Positions 1 through 11,521 of a stretch of 64,000 nucleotides of DNA are shown piece after piece. Under the pieces are notes generated by a model. That model did not search any database. It saw only the letters and a program-made list of their open reading frames with translations, and was not told the origin of the DNA. How positions within the stretch are numbered: the stretch's first letter is position 1; every line of letters begins with the position of its first letter. The stretch comes from Allolobophora icterica. Its lineage: Eukaryota; Annelida; Clitellata; Crassiclitellata; Lumbricidae. The position numbers and the translations under genes are program-made. The stretch is taken from positions 13,182,790-13,246,789 of the forward strand of contig OY744609.1 in assembly GCA_963556255.1 (NCBI GenBank). Direction: 5' to 3'.

Positions 1-1038
1 AAACTCAATGTCATTGCTAAGTTTGTTAGCTAACAGAGAAGACTGATACAGAGGTTTAGGCGGGTGGTAAACACATGCAATCATAAGGGACTGTCTATCA
101 TCATTCAGCAGACAGTGCAGCCACAAAACTTCTAATAGATCAGGAGTATTTAAGTTAGCCACCATATTTAAAACGGAACAGTTGATACGATTGTGTACGT
201 AGGCACATACTCCCCCTCCTTTCCTCTTGGACCTGTCATGTCTAAATAGTTGAAAATTTTTCAGTGAAATGTCCTTGTCTAGATGTTTCTTACAGAACCA
301 TGTTTCTGTAATTAAGGCGATGTCAGCTCTGTTTTGTACAAGATCCGTCTCCAAAAGTCCAAGCTTGTTCGGTTTGGCCAAACTGGTGGTATTGAGGAGG
401 TAGATAGAAGGAAATTTGTCCGCCGACCGGTTGCATGGCTGTAGAATGGGTTGATGTGATGTGTCACAGTTGATAAATGGTGTGATTTGTAGCGACCGGA
501 GTTGACGAACAGGAACGGAAGAAGGCGTACGTTTGGCATGTCTGGGATGATGGGTGGTAATTCTGGTAGTGATAGCTGTAGGATGGTCAGGATTAGATAA
601 TTTTAAGTAGAAAAGTTTTCCCCCAGTTGTGTGAGGTGGTGGTGTTGACGGACAGCAAGCATTCCAAGAAGCGACTTTGCATCCAGGTGATGAATGGCTT
701 GCAGCTGTGAGAGTAATTTCACGAAGCTGGTGTGAATGATAAACTTTACTTGGCTGAAGGACTATCAGATTGGGTCTTTCTTTACTCGGTTCTTGTCTTG
801 TGTCTATTTTCTGTGGTCTATTTTCAGTAATGATGACTGGTATAGCTGAGCGCTTTTGACAACCACCCCTAGATCCACGGTAGCGGAAAATGTCATACTG
901 CTTTAGTTTTTTGAAGAAGAGAGAGTCAAGCTGACAGTTATCTCTTATAAATTTATTATTTGGTTTAAGAGCATACAAGTCTCTTGGACTGTACGCAATC
1001 GCGATGTGTAAGTCTTGTTTCTCAGCGGTTGAACACAT
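1..1038 (-). CDS. Partial LINE ORF with AP-endonuclease domain (left-edge truncated)
   Basis: An open frame of 346 codons runs on the minus strand from ATG 1038-1036 to the window edge without a stop. The N-terminal part (about 1-230) is basic and low in complexity, with the segment FRYRGSRGG around residue 90 that resembles the start of CR1/L2-type ORFs. From about residue 225 it becomes the exonuclease-endonuclease-phosphatase fold: the catalytic motif ITETW lies at about 243-247, followed by RHDRSKRKGGGVCAYV and later MIACVYHPP. In such elements this domain nicks target DNA for target-primed reverse transcription. The reverse transcriptase would lie beyond position 1. An in-frame TAA lies upstream near 1111-1113. 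The frame is intact across all visible codons, so this may be a young copy. The CR1/L2-like assignment is inference. Confidence 0.8.
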   Translation of the reverse strand, partial: MCSTAEKQDLHIAIAYSPRDLYALKPNNKFIRDNCQLDSLFFKKLKQYDIFRYRGSRGGCQKRSAIPVIITENRPQKIDTRQEPSKERPNLIVLQPSKVYHSHQLREITLTAASHSSPGCKVASWNACCPSTPPPHTTGGKLFYLKLSNPDHPTAITTRITTHHPRHAKRTPSSVPVRQLRSLQITPFINCDTSHQPILQPCNRSADKFPSIYLLNTTSLAKPNKLGLLETDLVQNRADIALITETWFCKKHLDKDISLKNFQLFRHDRSKRKGGGVCAYVHNRINCSVLNMVANLNTPDLLEVLWLHCLLNDDRQSLMIACVYHPPKPLYQSSLLANKLSNDIEF

Positions 1039-1084
1039 ATCAATTATAAATGTTACCGTTTTGGTTGATGAAGTAATTGTAAAG

Positions 1085-2790
1085 AAACATAAGATAGTTA
1101 AGATAGTTCGTTAGTTAAGATAGTTTTTTTTACTTAAGATAGTCCTTTAGTTAGGATATTTATTTAGTTAAGACAGTTGTTTAGTTAAGATGTGGTTTTT
1201 TAAGTAAGATAACTATTTAGTTAAGATAGCTGTTTAGTAACTGGACCCCATCGGGATGGAAAAGGAAACTAAGGTCTAAGGTAAGCTGTTTAGTTAAGAT
1301 GTGTTTTTAGTTCAGATAGTTCTGCAGTTAAGATGTTTATTTAATTAAGGTAGTTGTTTAATTAAGATAATTCTTAAGTTGAGATAGTTCCTTAGTTAAA
1401 ATAGTGTTTCAGTTAAGATAGTTCTTTAGATGAGATATCTATTTACTTTAGATAGTTGTTTAGTTAAGATGGGTTTTTTAGTAAAGATATTTTTCTAGTT
1501 AAGATATTTCTTTAGTTAAGATAGTTCTTTAGTTCAGATGTATTTTTTTAGTTAAGGTTGTTACTTAGTTAATATAATTCCTTAGTTAATATACTTCCTC
1601 AGTTAAGTTAGTTGTTCAGCTAAGATAGTTTCTAGTTAACATAATAAATTATATAAGATGTGCTTTTTAGTTGGGATAGTTCTTTAGTTAAGATAGTTAT
1701 TTAGTTAAGATAGTTCCTTTAGTCTATATAGATGTTTTGTTAAGATGTGTTTTTAGTTTAGTTAGTTCTTTAGTTTAAATATTTATTTAGTTAAGATTGT
1801 TGTTTAGTTAAGATAGTTTTTAGTTTAAATGTTTATAGAGTTAAGATTGTTGTTTAGTTAAATGGGTTTTAGTTAGGATAATTAATTAGATAAGATGTGT
1901 TTTTTAGCTGGGATAGTTCTGTAGTTAAGATATTTCATTAGTCGAAATATTTATTTCTTTAAAATAGTTGTTTAGATCAGACGTTATTTTAGTTAAGATA
2001 GTTCTTTTGTTGACAGTTTTTAGCTAAGATATTTATTTAGTTGAGATAGTTGTTTCGTTAAGATGTTTTTTTTGTTAAGGTAGTTCCCTAGTTAAGATGC
2101 GTTTTTTGGTAAAGATAGTTTTTTTAGTTGAGATAGTTCTTTTGATAATATAGGGCCTAGCTCTTTAGTTAAGATAGTTTTTTTTAGTTAAGATAGTCTT
2201 TTGTTAAGATAGTTTTTAGTTAGGATAATTCTTTAGTTAAGATAGTCATTTAGTTAAGAAAGTACTTTAGTTGAGATGTTTTTTTAGTTAAGATAGTTCT
2301 TTAGTTAAGGTAGTCTTTTAGTTAAGATATTTATTTAGTTAAGATAGTTGTTTAGTTAAGATGTGTCTTTAGTTAAGGTGGTTCTTTAGTTAAGGTAATT
2401 GTTTAGTTAGGATGTGTTTTTTTAGTTTAAATAATTCCTTAATAGTTAAGATATTTATTTAGTTAAAAGAGTTGTTTATTTGAGATTTTTTAGTTAAGAT
2501 AGTTCTTTAGTTAGGATAGTTATTTAGTTAAGATAATTCTTTGATTAAGATAGCTCTTTTGTTAAGATATTTATTTGGTTTAGATAATTGTTTAATTAAG
2601 ATGCTTTTTAGTTGAGATGCGTCTTTAGTTAAGACAGTTATTTAGTTACGATGTATTTTTTTAGTTAAGGTAGTTCTTTAGTTAAAATAGTTCCTTAGTT
2701 AAGATAATTCTTTAGCTAATATAGTTCTTTTAGTAAGATAGTTGTTAAGTTATGTTTTTTAGTTAGGATAGTTCTTTATAGTTAAGATTG
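1085..2790. repeat. Degenerate 17-bp satellite
   Basis: About 1.7 kb of diverged tandem repeats with unit AGTTAAGATAGTTCTTT and many variants (TTAGTTAAGATGTGTTTTT, ATTTATTTAGTTAAGATAG). One non-repeat interruption lies at about 1231-1284. The array abuts the 5' end of the LINE frame, so it could be a tandem 5' UTR of that element or an unrelated satellite. No coding potential. Confidence 0.85.
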
Positions 2791-2799
2791 TTTTTATGT

Positions 2800-5700
2800 C
2801 TTTTATGACCCGTGGGGTAATTAAACAGTAAGCCGTGATGTAAACAAATCTGCCAAGAGGTCGGTTTTAATCTTACCCCTCGATCGGATCTCTTCCACAA
2901 GTTCAGTAGGGCCTGCTATTGATTTCCCTAATGTCCACAATCCTCAATGTATAATCCAAATCCAAGCTTTGATGGGCCGGCCTGTATCCAGTGAGAGGCA
3001 AGACGAGGCGAGTGCCTCGTCGTAATTCTCAAGACGAGGGACACCTCGTCTTCCTTCGACATGATAATTAAAATGTCGTGTTAAGAATAACAGAGTATTT
3101 CATTATCTTGCCTGGCTTCTTCTCCAAGCGACTGACCAAAATAATGTTAATGAGTTACCGTTGCCGATCTTAATAGGTACGAATGCATTCTAGGTAACTA
3201 TATATATGGAACTAGCCTATACAATTTCAAATCATCATTTTGCTTTCTTTCATAAGTTCCGGTAATCGAAAAAAATTGATTAGCTGTCTGTTTCTATATC
3301 ATAATTATTACGAAATAAGTTTCAGAAATAACTTCAAATAAACTAGGATTAGAAGACTTAGTCGGCTACAGCCTACAGGACAAGATTATGATGAGTCGAC
3401 AACCTAAAACGACTACGGGTCAGTCTAAACTTCAGTGCTCTGAAGTGATGTGCTCTGAATTTGAAACAATGAGAAAAGTTTCTCGATTCAGAAGAAACAG
3501 ATTAGACCGTAAAACTGATGAAAGATTTGCAGCAGAATGTCATTTAGGCATAGGCGAAGACGGGGCATAGAAATAGGCCTACACTTTATGAAAACTTGAA
3601 TATTTAACACAAAACCCATTTCAATGGTTATTTTTGGTAGTCGTTTTTATCAGTATTATCATTATTGAAATAAAACTGAAAAATTTCTTATCAAATTTGC
3701 TAGTACTTTTACCGATATCAGGATTTAAAGTTTTAAGGCTTGAAATGGAGACAATGAAATGAGTAGCCTATAGGTCCTGAATTAGAGCCTTGAACTATGC
3801 TAGCATTAATATGGATCAAAGTAGATGATTCATCCTGGAATTTAGTAGGCCTACAATGTTGTTGGCCTTCTATGAAATTAATCGACCAATTATAACATAT
3901 TAGGCCCCTGTAGCCTACTATATGGGCCTACTAGGCCTAATAGGCCTAGTCACGACAATAGCGCTGCGAAAAGTAATCCGTTACTAGGTTAGAGAAATCA
4001 GAAAAGCAACCATAGGGCCTTTGCACAATGTTGTTAGAGTTAAAAGGAAATAAAAGGTATTTAAGTTTAGACTATAATATTATCAGTCTATGTGCCCTAC
4101 CCCCAAATCAATGCTAGATTATAATATTGGAACTATACTTTATTGCCCTTATAAGAGGGCATGTAAGCACAATATAAATAATTAATTATTTATACTGTGA
4201 TATAAGGTCGTCGTCGATGGTCATTAAATACGAAATACTAAATACTACTACATGTACTATTAGGACTATTAGGCCTACATCTACTACTTTACATTTATTG
4301 ATCAGTCATTGCCTTCGGTGACTTAATAGTACTGCGCTACAACAATTAGTCACCAAATCGTAGTCTATGTTGTACTCGACCTCTGGAATGACGTCATATG
4401 ATCACGCAAGTAGATTTCAGAAGGTAATTAAATTCTGATATAAAACGTTTAAATTTTTAAGATTTTAGGCGGAAATAATATTTAAGAAATCTACGGAATC
4501 GTTGTTCATTATGCCGAACAGGTTTGTAGAAAATTAAACTGAATGTAATTACATTCGAATCTAACATGTCAATGCCTGGTAGGCTACGCGTAACGCAGGA
4601 CTCTATGCGGCTCCCTGGGTGGGTTTTCACTGCTGTTTTCACCTTTGCCTTTTAGATCTGACTAGATCGATATTTTTGTTGATGTCTGCTTAAGTGATGA
4701 ATTTAACATACAAATCATTCTGACACAATCTCGTTTGAGAACTCAGACAAGATTTTGCCCTCGTTTTACTTGTTTATCAGACGAATCCACCGCGTGACAT
4801 TCTCTGAATTTAAACAGTTTTGATAAGACCGAAATGCTCTATAAATTATTGTGTGTCTTTTCTAAATTCATGTGTTATAGGTTCAGCCTTATTTTATGTT
4901 TCTTACTCAGACCTTCCCATATTTTTCGAAGTTGTTGTGCACTGAGTCACCAGCATTGGTGTTGCAAATGTTTAGCGTGAATATTTGAAACTTGCTTATT
5001 TACCTGGTTGAGATAGTGAGATATTGGGTATATTTCTTCTGTGCAGTTCAGGAACAATATTCTAATTTTGTGGTTTAATTCTGTTTGCTAAGGAATGAGG
5101 AGACAAAGAATATTCAGTAAGTTTTGGCAAAGGACCCTTTAGTTCATTACAATATTTGGTGCTACGTTAGCATCAGCTTAGCAATACTTGTTTGCTAGCA
5201 GCAAGCCTGCAAGTGAATAACCTTGTTAATTGAATACCGGCAGTCATGTGTCATTTGTTGTTTTTGTATGTCTAATTTCTGGGTGCATTTATGCACGCAG
5301 CAGGTTGAGATGCGGTTGCTCTATTTGACTTGTAGATTGATTATGTTGCATACTGTTGGTCACTGTAGGTGTCTAGCATGTTTACATTAGAAATATGTGT
5401 GTCATGACTTGTTGTGTCAAGTGTAGGCCTATATTAGAAGGCATGGGAATTATTGGTTAAGGTCATGACTTATAATTTACGAATTCAAGCGTGGTTAGGC
5501 GTCTGTTGTATTTGTGTTGACTCGCGAATAACTTTCTGGGCATTCAGTCTCAAATTTGATTGTTAGTGTGGCATTTCAAATTGGCTGATCACTGTGTCTA
5601 ATCATCAACATAACATGTTTTATGGTGAAATGATTTTTGATTAAACGTTCTGGTCCTTCTGCATGGAATATTCTTCCAAACAACACTTATGTCTACTACC

Positions 5701-6115
5701 CTATTATATGTTAAACTTAAAACCTGCTTGATTTCTATGTATTAAGATAAAAGCATTATCAGCCATCATTAGTTTGCACTCCTTGCTATGCATGTAAAAT
5801 ATTACATGCACTGTTGCTGTTGCCAAGTTTTATCTGGAGAAAGGCCAATCCAGCCTCAGCAGGTCCGGTCCATCTGATCCTTTTGGGTTGACCTTTTGCT
5901 TTCTACATCATTTACATTGAGTTTTGATTCTGTTTTGCTGTTATTTTGATATTATCACATTGATGTTCTGTCAATAAATGGCTTTAAAAATTCTCATCGA
6001 CCTATGGGCCGGAATTCTGACAATTGGGGCATGACTCATGTAATTAGTGAGTGACTCTTATGTGTGCACGATAGTCAGTGGATAGCAATACAGTACTGTG
6101 ATAACTTTAGAGTAC
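2800..6115. other. Gene-free AT-rich stretch with hairpins and TAGGCCTA motifs
   Basis: No convincing exon is visible on either strand. It holds two short perfect hairpins at 3002-3021 (GACGAGGC/GCCTCGTC) and 3031-3052 (AAGACGAG/CTCGTCTT), a dense cluster of TAGGCCTA-type palindromes at about 3840-3960, and otherwise unique-looking AT-rich sequence. Small open frames at 3388-3570 (+) and 4457-4642 (-) resemble nothing I recognise. Untranslated first exons of the cytospin gene could lie here but cannot be seen. Confidence 0.5.
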
Positions 6116-6119
6116 AGTG

Positions 6120-6590
6120 GAAGATTAGGCAGTGAGGGAGAGGACTGGCCCCATGCCATCATTTGCCAAGGCTAGGAGAATGAAGTCGCAAGCACTTCAG
6201 GTCCGTATATATCTGGCTAATTAGTCATGTCTGCCTGTGGGGGACTGTTCTTTTTCATAGGAAGTTGAAAGAATGGGATTGCTCTTGTGTTGTTGGTTCT
6301 TCAATGGAAATATCTTTTGACCCAATTCCTCTGAAGAATGTTGTTGATGGAGGTCCTTTAATATTGAGCCTTACTTACCCAGCCTTGCTATCTGATTATA
6401 AATATTCTAGAAAAGTCTGCCATGTAACCTGCGACTATAGCTTCTGTCCTATCCCTGCCTTTATTTCGTCAGCATTTGAAAACCTTTCTATTTCATTGTG
6501 GTTTTGTGTTTTGTCTGGTTGGGACCTCCTCTGATGAGTTTTCTTAAAGAGGCGCTATATAAATGTACAGTTACAATTACTATTGTGTTG
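6120..6590 (+). repeat. Dispersed SINE-like repeat with GCGCTATATAAATG 3' tail
   Basis: The segment GAGGGAGAGGACTGGCC at about 6136 recurs at 10442, and the 3' end (CTCTGATGAG then GAGGCGCTATATAAATG and a TTACAATTAC tail) recurs with variants at 22325, 25533, 30443 and elsewhere. This is the layout of a SINE whose 3' end is shared with a LINE. Boundaries are approximate. Confidence 0.5.
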
Positions 6591-6599
6591 CCTTAGTTA

Positions 6600-8135
6600 A
6601 TTATCTGACTGTCTTATGACCTAGTTCTTATTTAAACAGTTGTCCTGAATTTGTTGCACTTCAGTTCTAATGAGTAGGTGTGATTGCAGAGCGAATCCCA
6701 GTAGCTAAATCTGAGAACATTCTACTAACCTAGGATCAGTTAGCAGGCACAGACTCTGAGTCTTGGTGTTTTAATAGGAAAGATGAATTGGTCCTTTATT
6801 TATTAGTCATTTATTAGTAAATTCTGTGGAGTTGCTTTAGTAGTTACCTGTGAACAACAGCCACCTCCACAGTGTCAGGTTGTACAACTGCCAAAATGTC
6901 CCTCTTGACATAAGAGGTCTTCGGCTTGTACATTGATGAGGTCCCACCTGAAGATGATAAAGCGTAAACAGCTAATCATTCATTGACTTGTGGTCAGAGG
7001 CCTCGCTACCTAGAGCTGCCTGAAGTTCATTTCCACCTATTCCCTTATCAGACAATTACCGATTTGCTAATGACCTTAAGTAGGAGTTAACGCTTTATGC
7101 CCTTGTAGCCTATTAATTAGACATTCCTGTTAAGATACTGACAGTGTACAATCAGTTTACTCACTGGATCAGTTCAGTGGGGGGGGGGGCACCAGTGGAT
7201 TTAAAATCTTTGAAAAATTTCTCTCCTGGTGGAAATTGAATCGCAAACCTTTCAAACAGTGCAGCATGCTAACCTGTAGACTCGTGTATACCAACTAGAC
7301 AGAAGGCAAGTGAAAAGCAAAACATTCAGACGTACAAAGCTACTAACTATAATTCAGTTCCAGGACCGTCCTTTCACTTTGCTTAACAGCAGACGTGGTT
7401 ATTAGCTGTTTGATTTACAAACAGCGCAGAAGGATGTTTTGCAGTTTGTGTAATTTAGCAAGCAGCAAGTCACAAATCTAAGCATAAAATAAACGGTACC
7501 TAGAGATTAACTGACAAGATTGGCTGGCCATCTAATTGTTTCGTTGCTGTAAATTAGTAGTGCCTTGCACAATGGCAAAATGAACATATTACAAGCAAAA
7601 CCAGCTGACTTGGAATGGTAGTCATGGGTATGAAGCATTAGCTATATGTCATTTTGTTAGGGTCGGATTATGGGTCAAGTGGACACTCTTCCCTCAGTGT
7701 CTGATGTTTGAACAGTTAGTGTGTGCATGACCAAGTTCCCCAAAGAACGCTAGTGAAGGAAATCATGAAATATCTTTGTATTCCCCAAGGTTTCTTCAGT
7801 TACAAAATACAAAAGTTTCACATCTGAATGAAGTTTAAGCTTTGTGAATGACTGTTTTTCTTTTGGTTGGTTAACTAATTGATTCTGATATCAGTTTTTA
7901 ACTTGGCCGTGAAACAGACCTGAGTTAGTTTTGAAGCCTGATATTTGTTTTTGTAAGTTAGACCAGTCGGATGTTTATCTAGGTGCACTATGGATTCAAA
8001 AGTTTATCCTCTGCTTACAGTTTTGTTCATATAATATTTCAGAACTTATGATAAAGTTTATGCTGTGATCATGACTTTTATATCAAGTTGCCTTCCTCGT
8101 CAGTTTACTCATGGTGAGTTTTAGCGTGGCTCTCC
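6600..8135. other. Intergenic stretch with a minus-strand tRNA-like SINE fragment
   Basis: No gene is visible. A G10 run lies at about 7181-7190. On the minus strand at about 7190-7305 there is a tRNA-like head: GGTTAGCATGCTGC followed by GGTTTGCGATTCAATTTCC, which look like polymerase III A- and B-box remnants, related to the plus-strand copies at 8150 and 10310. Confidence 0.4.
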
Positions 8136-8144
8136 TTTGCAGCT

Positions 8145-8250
8145 GAGGCTACACTGGTATAGTGGTTAGCAAACTAGACTGTCAACCAGGAGGTTGGGGC
8201 TCCAATTCATGGAGCATTCTAGCACAGAACTTTGTTTGTTAAATGAGTGC
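8145..8250 (+). repeat. tRNA-derived SINE head
   Basis: TGGTATAGTGGTTAGCAAAC (A box and D-arm), an ACTGTCAA anticodon-like loop with GTC, then GGTTGGGGCTCCAATTC (degenerate B box) are spaced as in a tRNA. The GTC suggests a tRNA-Asp ancestor. The stems no longer pair well, so it is a SINE relic and not a functional tRNA. Confidence 0.55.
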
Positions 8251-8370
8251 ATTGATTGTAAACTATCAGCCAGTAGGTAATACAGAGCTGCCCTCATATG
8301 CTGAGACTAAGAAAATGAACTTGATAATACTATTACCTATGTTGCCTTCAATGCCTTACAGGGTTAATGT

Positions 8371-8608
8371 AATATAACTGGTCTGAGATGTAAAGTAACT
8401 GGTCTGAGATGTAAAGTAACTGGTCTGAGATGTAAAGTAACTGGTCTGAGATGTAAAGTTTAAACTGGCCTGAGATGTAAAGTAACTGGTCTGGGACGTA
8501 ATGTAACTGGTCTGAGATGTAAAGTAACTGGTCTGGGACGTAACGTAACTGGTCTGAGATGTAAAGTAACTGGTCAGAGATGTATAGTAAATGGTCTGAG
8601 ATGTAGAG
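8371..8608. repeat. 21-bp minisatellite, about 11 units
   Basis: Tandem units of TAACTGGTCTGAGATGTAAAG, with variants GGGACGTAATG at two places and one TTTAA insertion. The period is a multiple of three, which keeps minus-strand frames artificially open. Confidence 0.9.
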
Positions 8609-9104
8609 CAACAACTCTGGTAGTCACAAGACATTAAATGCTGGACAGTACCAATCTATTGTGTATGAGTAATAGTGTAAAGTGAAACTTTATTTTAAAT
8701 GGTTAAATTTTATTCCGCTTTAGAATATATCCTCATTATGTATGATGCATCTTCATTAGAACGTGGTTGTACTTGTGGGTATGACTTCCAATAGGAAATT
8801 TATAAGGATGTTCGAAACCAGTGGCAATTAGAACAATTATAATGATATTAATACGAAGCTGTGCCTGGCAGTTGTTATTACCCTGAAGTCACCATGTATT
8901 AGAAGGCTTGTAATCTGTTTTATGTTCAGGCAGTCTGTAGTTTGTCAAGTCTGTCATAAATGTCAAATACTTAACTGGAAGCCTACAGTGCTACTCGAGA
9001 ATACTTCACTTTGGCTTATGCAACATTTGTCATTAATCGCTGCACTTTGACTCTTACTGTGATATTTTCGTGGTGGAAGGTCTGTAGTTACTGCTATTTT
9101 GTGA

Positions 9105-9475
9105 GCATGTGATTAGTAAGAAATTGGTTTTCATGTGATGAGTAAGAAATTCGTTTTCACGTGATGAGTAAGAAATTGGTTTGCTGTTTTAGATCATACA
9201 TGTAATAAACTTGTACATAAGCAGTTGGTTTATATGAGAGTCCAAGTAAGAAATTGGTTTAGTGTTAGTTTAGAGCATGTCATAAGTAAGAAATTGGTTT
9301 GCATGAGATAAGTAAGAGATTGGTTTATTGTTTTAGATCATACTTGTAATAAACTTGTAAGAAATTGGTTTAAGTACTGTTTTAGATCATACATGTAATG
9401 AACTTGTAAGAAATTGGTTTACTTGTGACAAGGAAATTGGTTTACTGTTAGTTTAGAGCATGTCATAAGCAAGCA
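9105..9475. repeat. Irregular minisatellite based on AGTAAGAAATTGGTTT
   Basis: The core AGTAAGAAATTGGTTT occurs about nine times with spacers that themselves repeat (TGTTTTAGATCATACATGTAATAAACTTG twice or more; AGTTTAGAGCATGTCATAAG twice), so this is a higher-order repeat. No coding potential. Confidence 0.75.
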
Positions 9476-9843
9476 CTAGGTTTTGCCGATGGAAAATATC
9501 GCAGAGCCATGTTTAGGGTGATTACCTGTGACTACTGTGAACCTACCTAGGAGTGCTTGAATGCTTTATCTGGCTTTTATGTGACAGACCACTGGTGACC
9601 TACAGCCCAATGAATTTTATCAGAAATAAACAAGATTATATTTTCGTCGTTATGATATAAAATAGTGACAGCATCAGAACCATGTAGTAGATACTGTATG
9701 GAAAAAAAACAGGCTAGAATATTGAACTGCTACAACACAGTGTTATGTTGTATACATGGGAGGGCATTGAGGGAATATTGGGTAACTAGTCGCTGTGGAC
9801 CAGCTAGATGGCTCATGCTCATGGGTCCACCTGTGGTTTAGAC

Positions 9844-10160
9844 CAGCAGTTCTCAACCTTTTGAGACTCAAGGACCACTTTTAAACTTTATGTCTAAGTC
9901 GCGGACCACCACTAAAAATTGTGCCACAAACAAATTAATACAAAAGAATTTTTTGCCATAAATCCACGTATTATTAGTTTAATGGTGCCATTTAGCCGAT
10001 TCTAGCGATTGAAATGTTAAAAATATTAATAATTGACAAAATTTGTCTGTTTCCATGTTTTTAATTTAAAAAAATATAAATTGTAGGCCTTGCTCGCGGA
10101 CCACCAGGCAGATGGCCGCGGACCACCAGTGGTCCGCGGACCACAGGTTGAGAACCGCTG
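9844..10160. mobile_element. hAT-type MITE, 317 bp
   Basis: The ends are CAGCAGTTCTCAACCT and, inverted, CAGCGGTTCTCAACCT, typical of hAT-Charlie-like termini. A perfect 8-bp target duplication GTTTAGAC flanks it at 9836-9843 and 10161-10168. The interior is AT-rich with CGCGGACCACCA repeats and has no transposase frame, so it is non-autonomous. Confidence 0.92.
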
Positions 10161-10168
10161 GTTTAGAC

Positions 10169-10187
10169 CACACTTTGAGAACCGCTG
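10169..10187. mobile_element. Remnant terminus of an older hAT element
   Basis: CACTTTGAGAACCGCTG immediately after the MITE's target duplication reads, inverted, CAGCGGTTCTCAAAGTG, another hAT-type end. The MITE therefore seems to have landed inside an older hAT copy whose other end was not found. Confidence 0.4.
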
Positions 10188-10299
10188 GCATGGTCCTTTG
10201 TGGCTTTTTGTGTCCTACAAAGGTGGTAGCGTTAGGCCACACTATCGTTAGCTATTTTATATATGTGTCACAAGGATTTCACAGCCCTGCTTGCAAGAT

Positions 10300-10555
10300 A
10301 GTATATTGTGTTGTAGTTAGTGTGGTGAACTGTCGCCTAGAGGACAGAGGTTCAAATCCACGGGAGAAAAGTGTTTCAAGATTTCTTCTCCAGTTGTGCT
10401 CCTTAGTGATGAGCACAGTGTTTGTGGGACGTTCAGACAATGAGGGAGAGGACTGGCCACTCCCCTTAATATGTCAAGGCTATATATATAGGACATTTCA
10501 TATCTCTGAGTGTCGGTCTCTTAGGGCTAGCAACTGTGACTGCTCTTCTTCTAAT
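10300..10555 (+). repeat. tRNA-derived SINE copy
   Basis: The head is TAGTTAGTGTGGTGAAC (A box), CTGTCGCC with a GTC anticodon-like triplet, and GGTTCAAATCC (close to the B-box consensus). The body continues through GAGGGAGAGGACTGGCC, ATATGTCAAGGCTA and a tail near AATTAACC. The body matches the repeat at 6120-6250, tying that copy to the same family. A 148-codon open frame across it is a by-product. Confidence 0.6.
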
Positions 10556-10559
10556 TAAC

Positions 10560-11480
10560 CAACATTTAATAAATGTACAGTTATCTGACCTATTAACCTG
10601 TTCATCATTGATCATTTATCTGCTGTTAAGTTGTCACTGTTGCAGACATTTATTTTCGCCTGCTATGCTAGGTCCCTCTTATAGTATGCTTTGTTATAAC
10701 CTGAGTTCTGGTATAAAACAGTTGGTTTTCATGAAACCCGAAATTCGGGTCAGCTTAAGAGAATGACCTCATCATAACACAAGTTTGTTATAATGCAGTT
10801 GTTGCTGTTGCCCCATAGACTGTCATAAGTAGGTTTTTGTGTTAATTTGTGTGTATTTCACTTTACACAAATTTATGTTGCTTAGGTATGTTTCTGTTAA
10901 TGTAAAGTGTGAAGTTTATTAATGTGTAAAGTAAAAAAAATTGCTGGTGTCAGGAATGGTGAGCTACTATAAAATCTGTTTCGTGCATGTAGAGAAAATA
11001 AGCATTTTTGAGATGCCAAAGGGCTAACCGGCAGTTGCTATTAATTAGACTCGTTATTGTTAAGTGTTTGCTCAGGGAAGGACCAACTTGGCCAGACTTA
11101 TTACTGGTTCGTGCTGGTTGGATACATACTCTTTTTGAGATCAAGCCACAACAAAGTTCCTTTGATTGATCGACTGTTAAAGAATCTGCAGTAGATAGCT
11201 TATAGTGCTGGCCATGATGCATATTAGATTAAAAAGAGTACAATGAACAGTCTCAATCTTCGTATAATAATAGTAATTACGAATAGGTGGTTGAATGGAT
11301 GTATTGGTTGATGGATGGGCTGATGGAATGATGATACGTGCACAGACAGCAGCCAAAATATATTCTCTTATCTGTATCCTTGTAAGTGCAGTTATAATTT
11401 GCTGCTGTTTCAATGTCTGTACAGAGCTCTGGTGACGTACTAATTCCAGCATCATGAATCCTGTACCATATCAGCACTGA
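10560..11480. other. Upstream region of the cytospin gene
   Basis: No coding exon is recognised. A possible splice acceptor (TTTCAATGTCTGTACAG) ends at about 11424, and an in-frame stop TAA lies at 11441-11443, so the exon carrying the start codon may begin between these points with untranslated leader. No promoter element could be identified with confidence. Confidence 0.35.
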
Positions 11481-11521
11481 AGAAAAAGTTGTACGTTGCA
11501 CAAGAAGTGGAATCTCGCAAA

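Noticed and set aside
8145..8220. Possible functional tRNA-Asp gene
   Set aside because: The A and B boxes are degenerate and the acceptor and T stems do not pair, fitting a SINE head.
8348..8634. Two overlapping minus-strand frames with regular LLYISDQ or YFTSQTS repeats, resembling a repeat protein
   Set aside because: The 21-bp minisatellite keeps two frames open at once with equal quality, and there is no start context or flanking coding sequence.
10112..10558. 148-codon frame on the plus strand
   Set aside because: It crosses a hAT MITE end and a tRNA-derived SINE, so the open frame is accidental.
11489..11521. Upstream extension of the cytospin frame to 11489
   Set aside because: The first codon there is TTG. 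The first ATG in frame, with good context, is at 11522.
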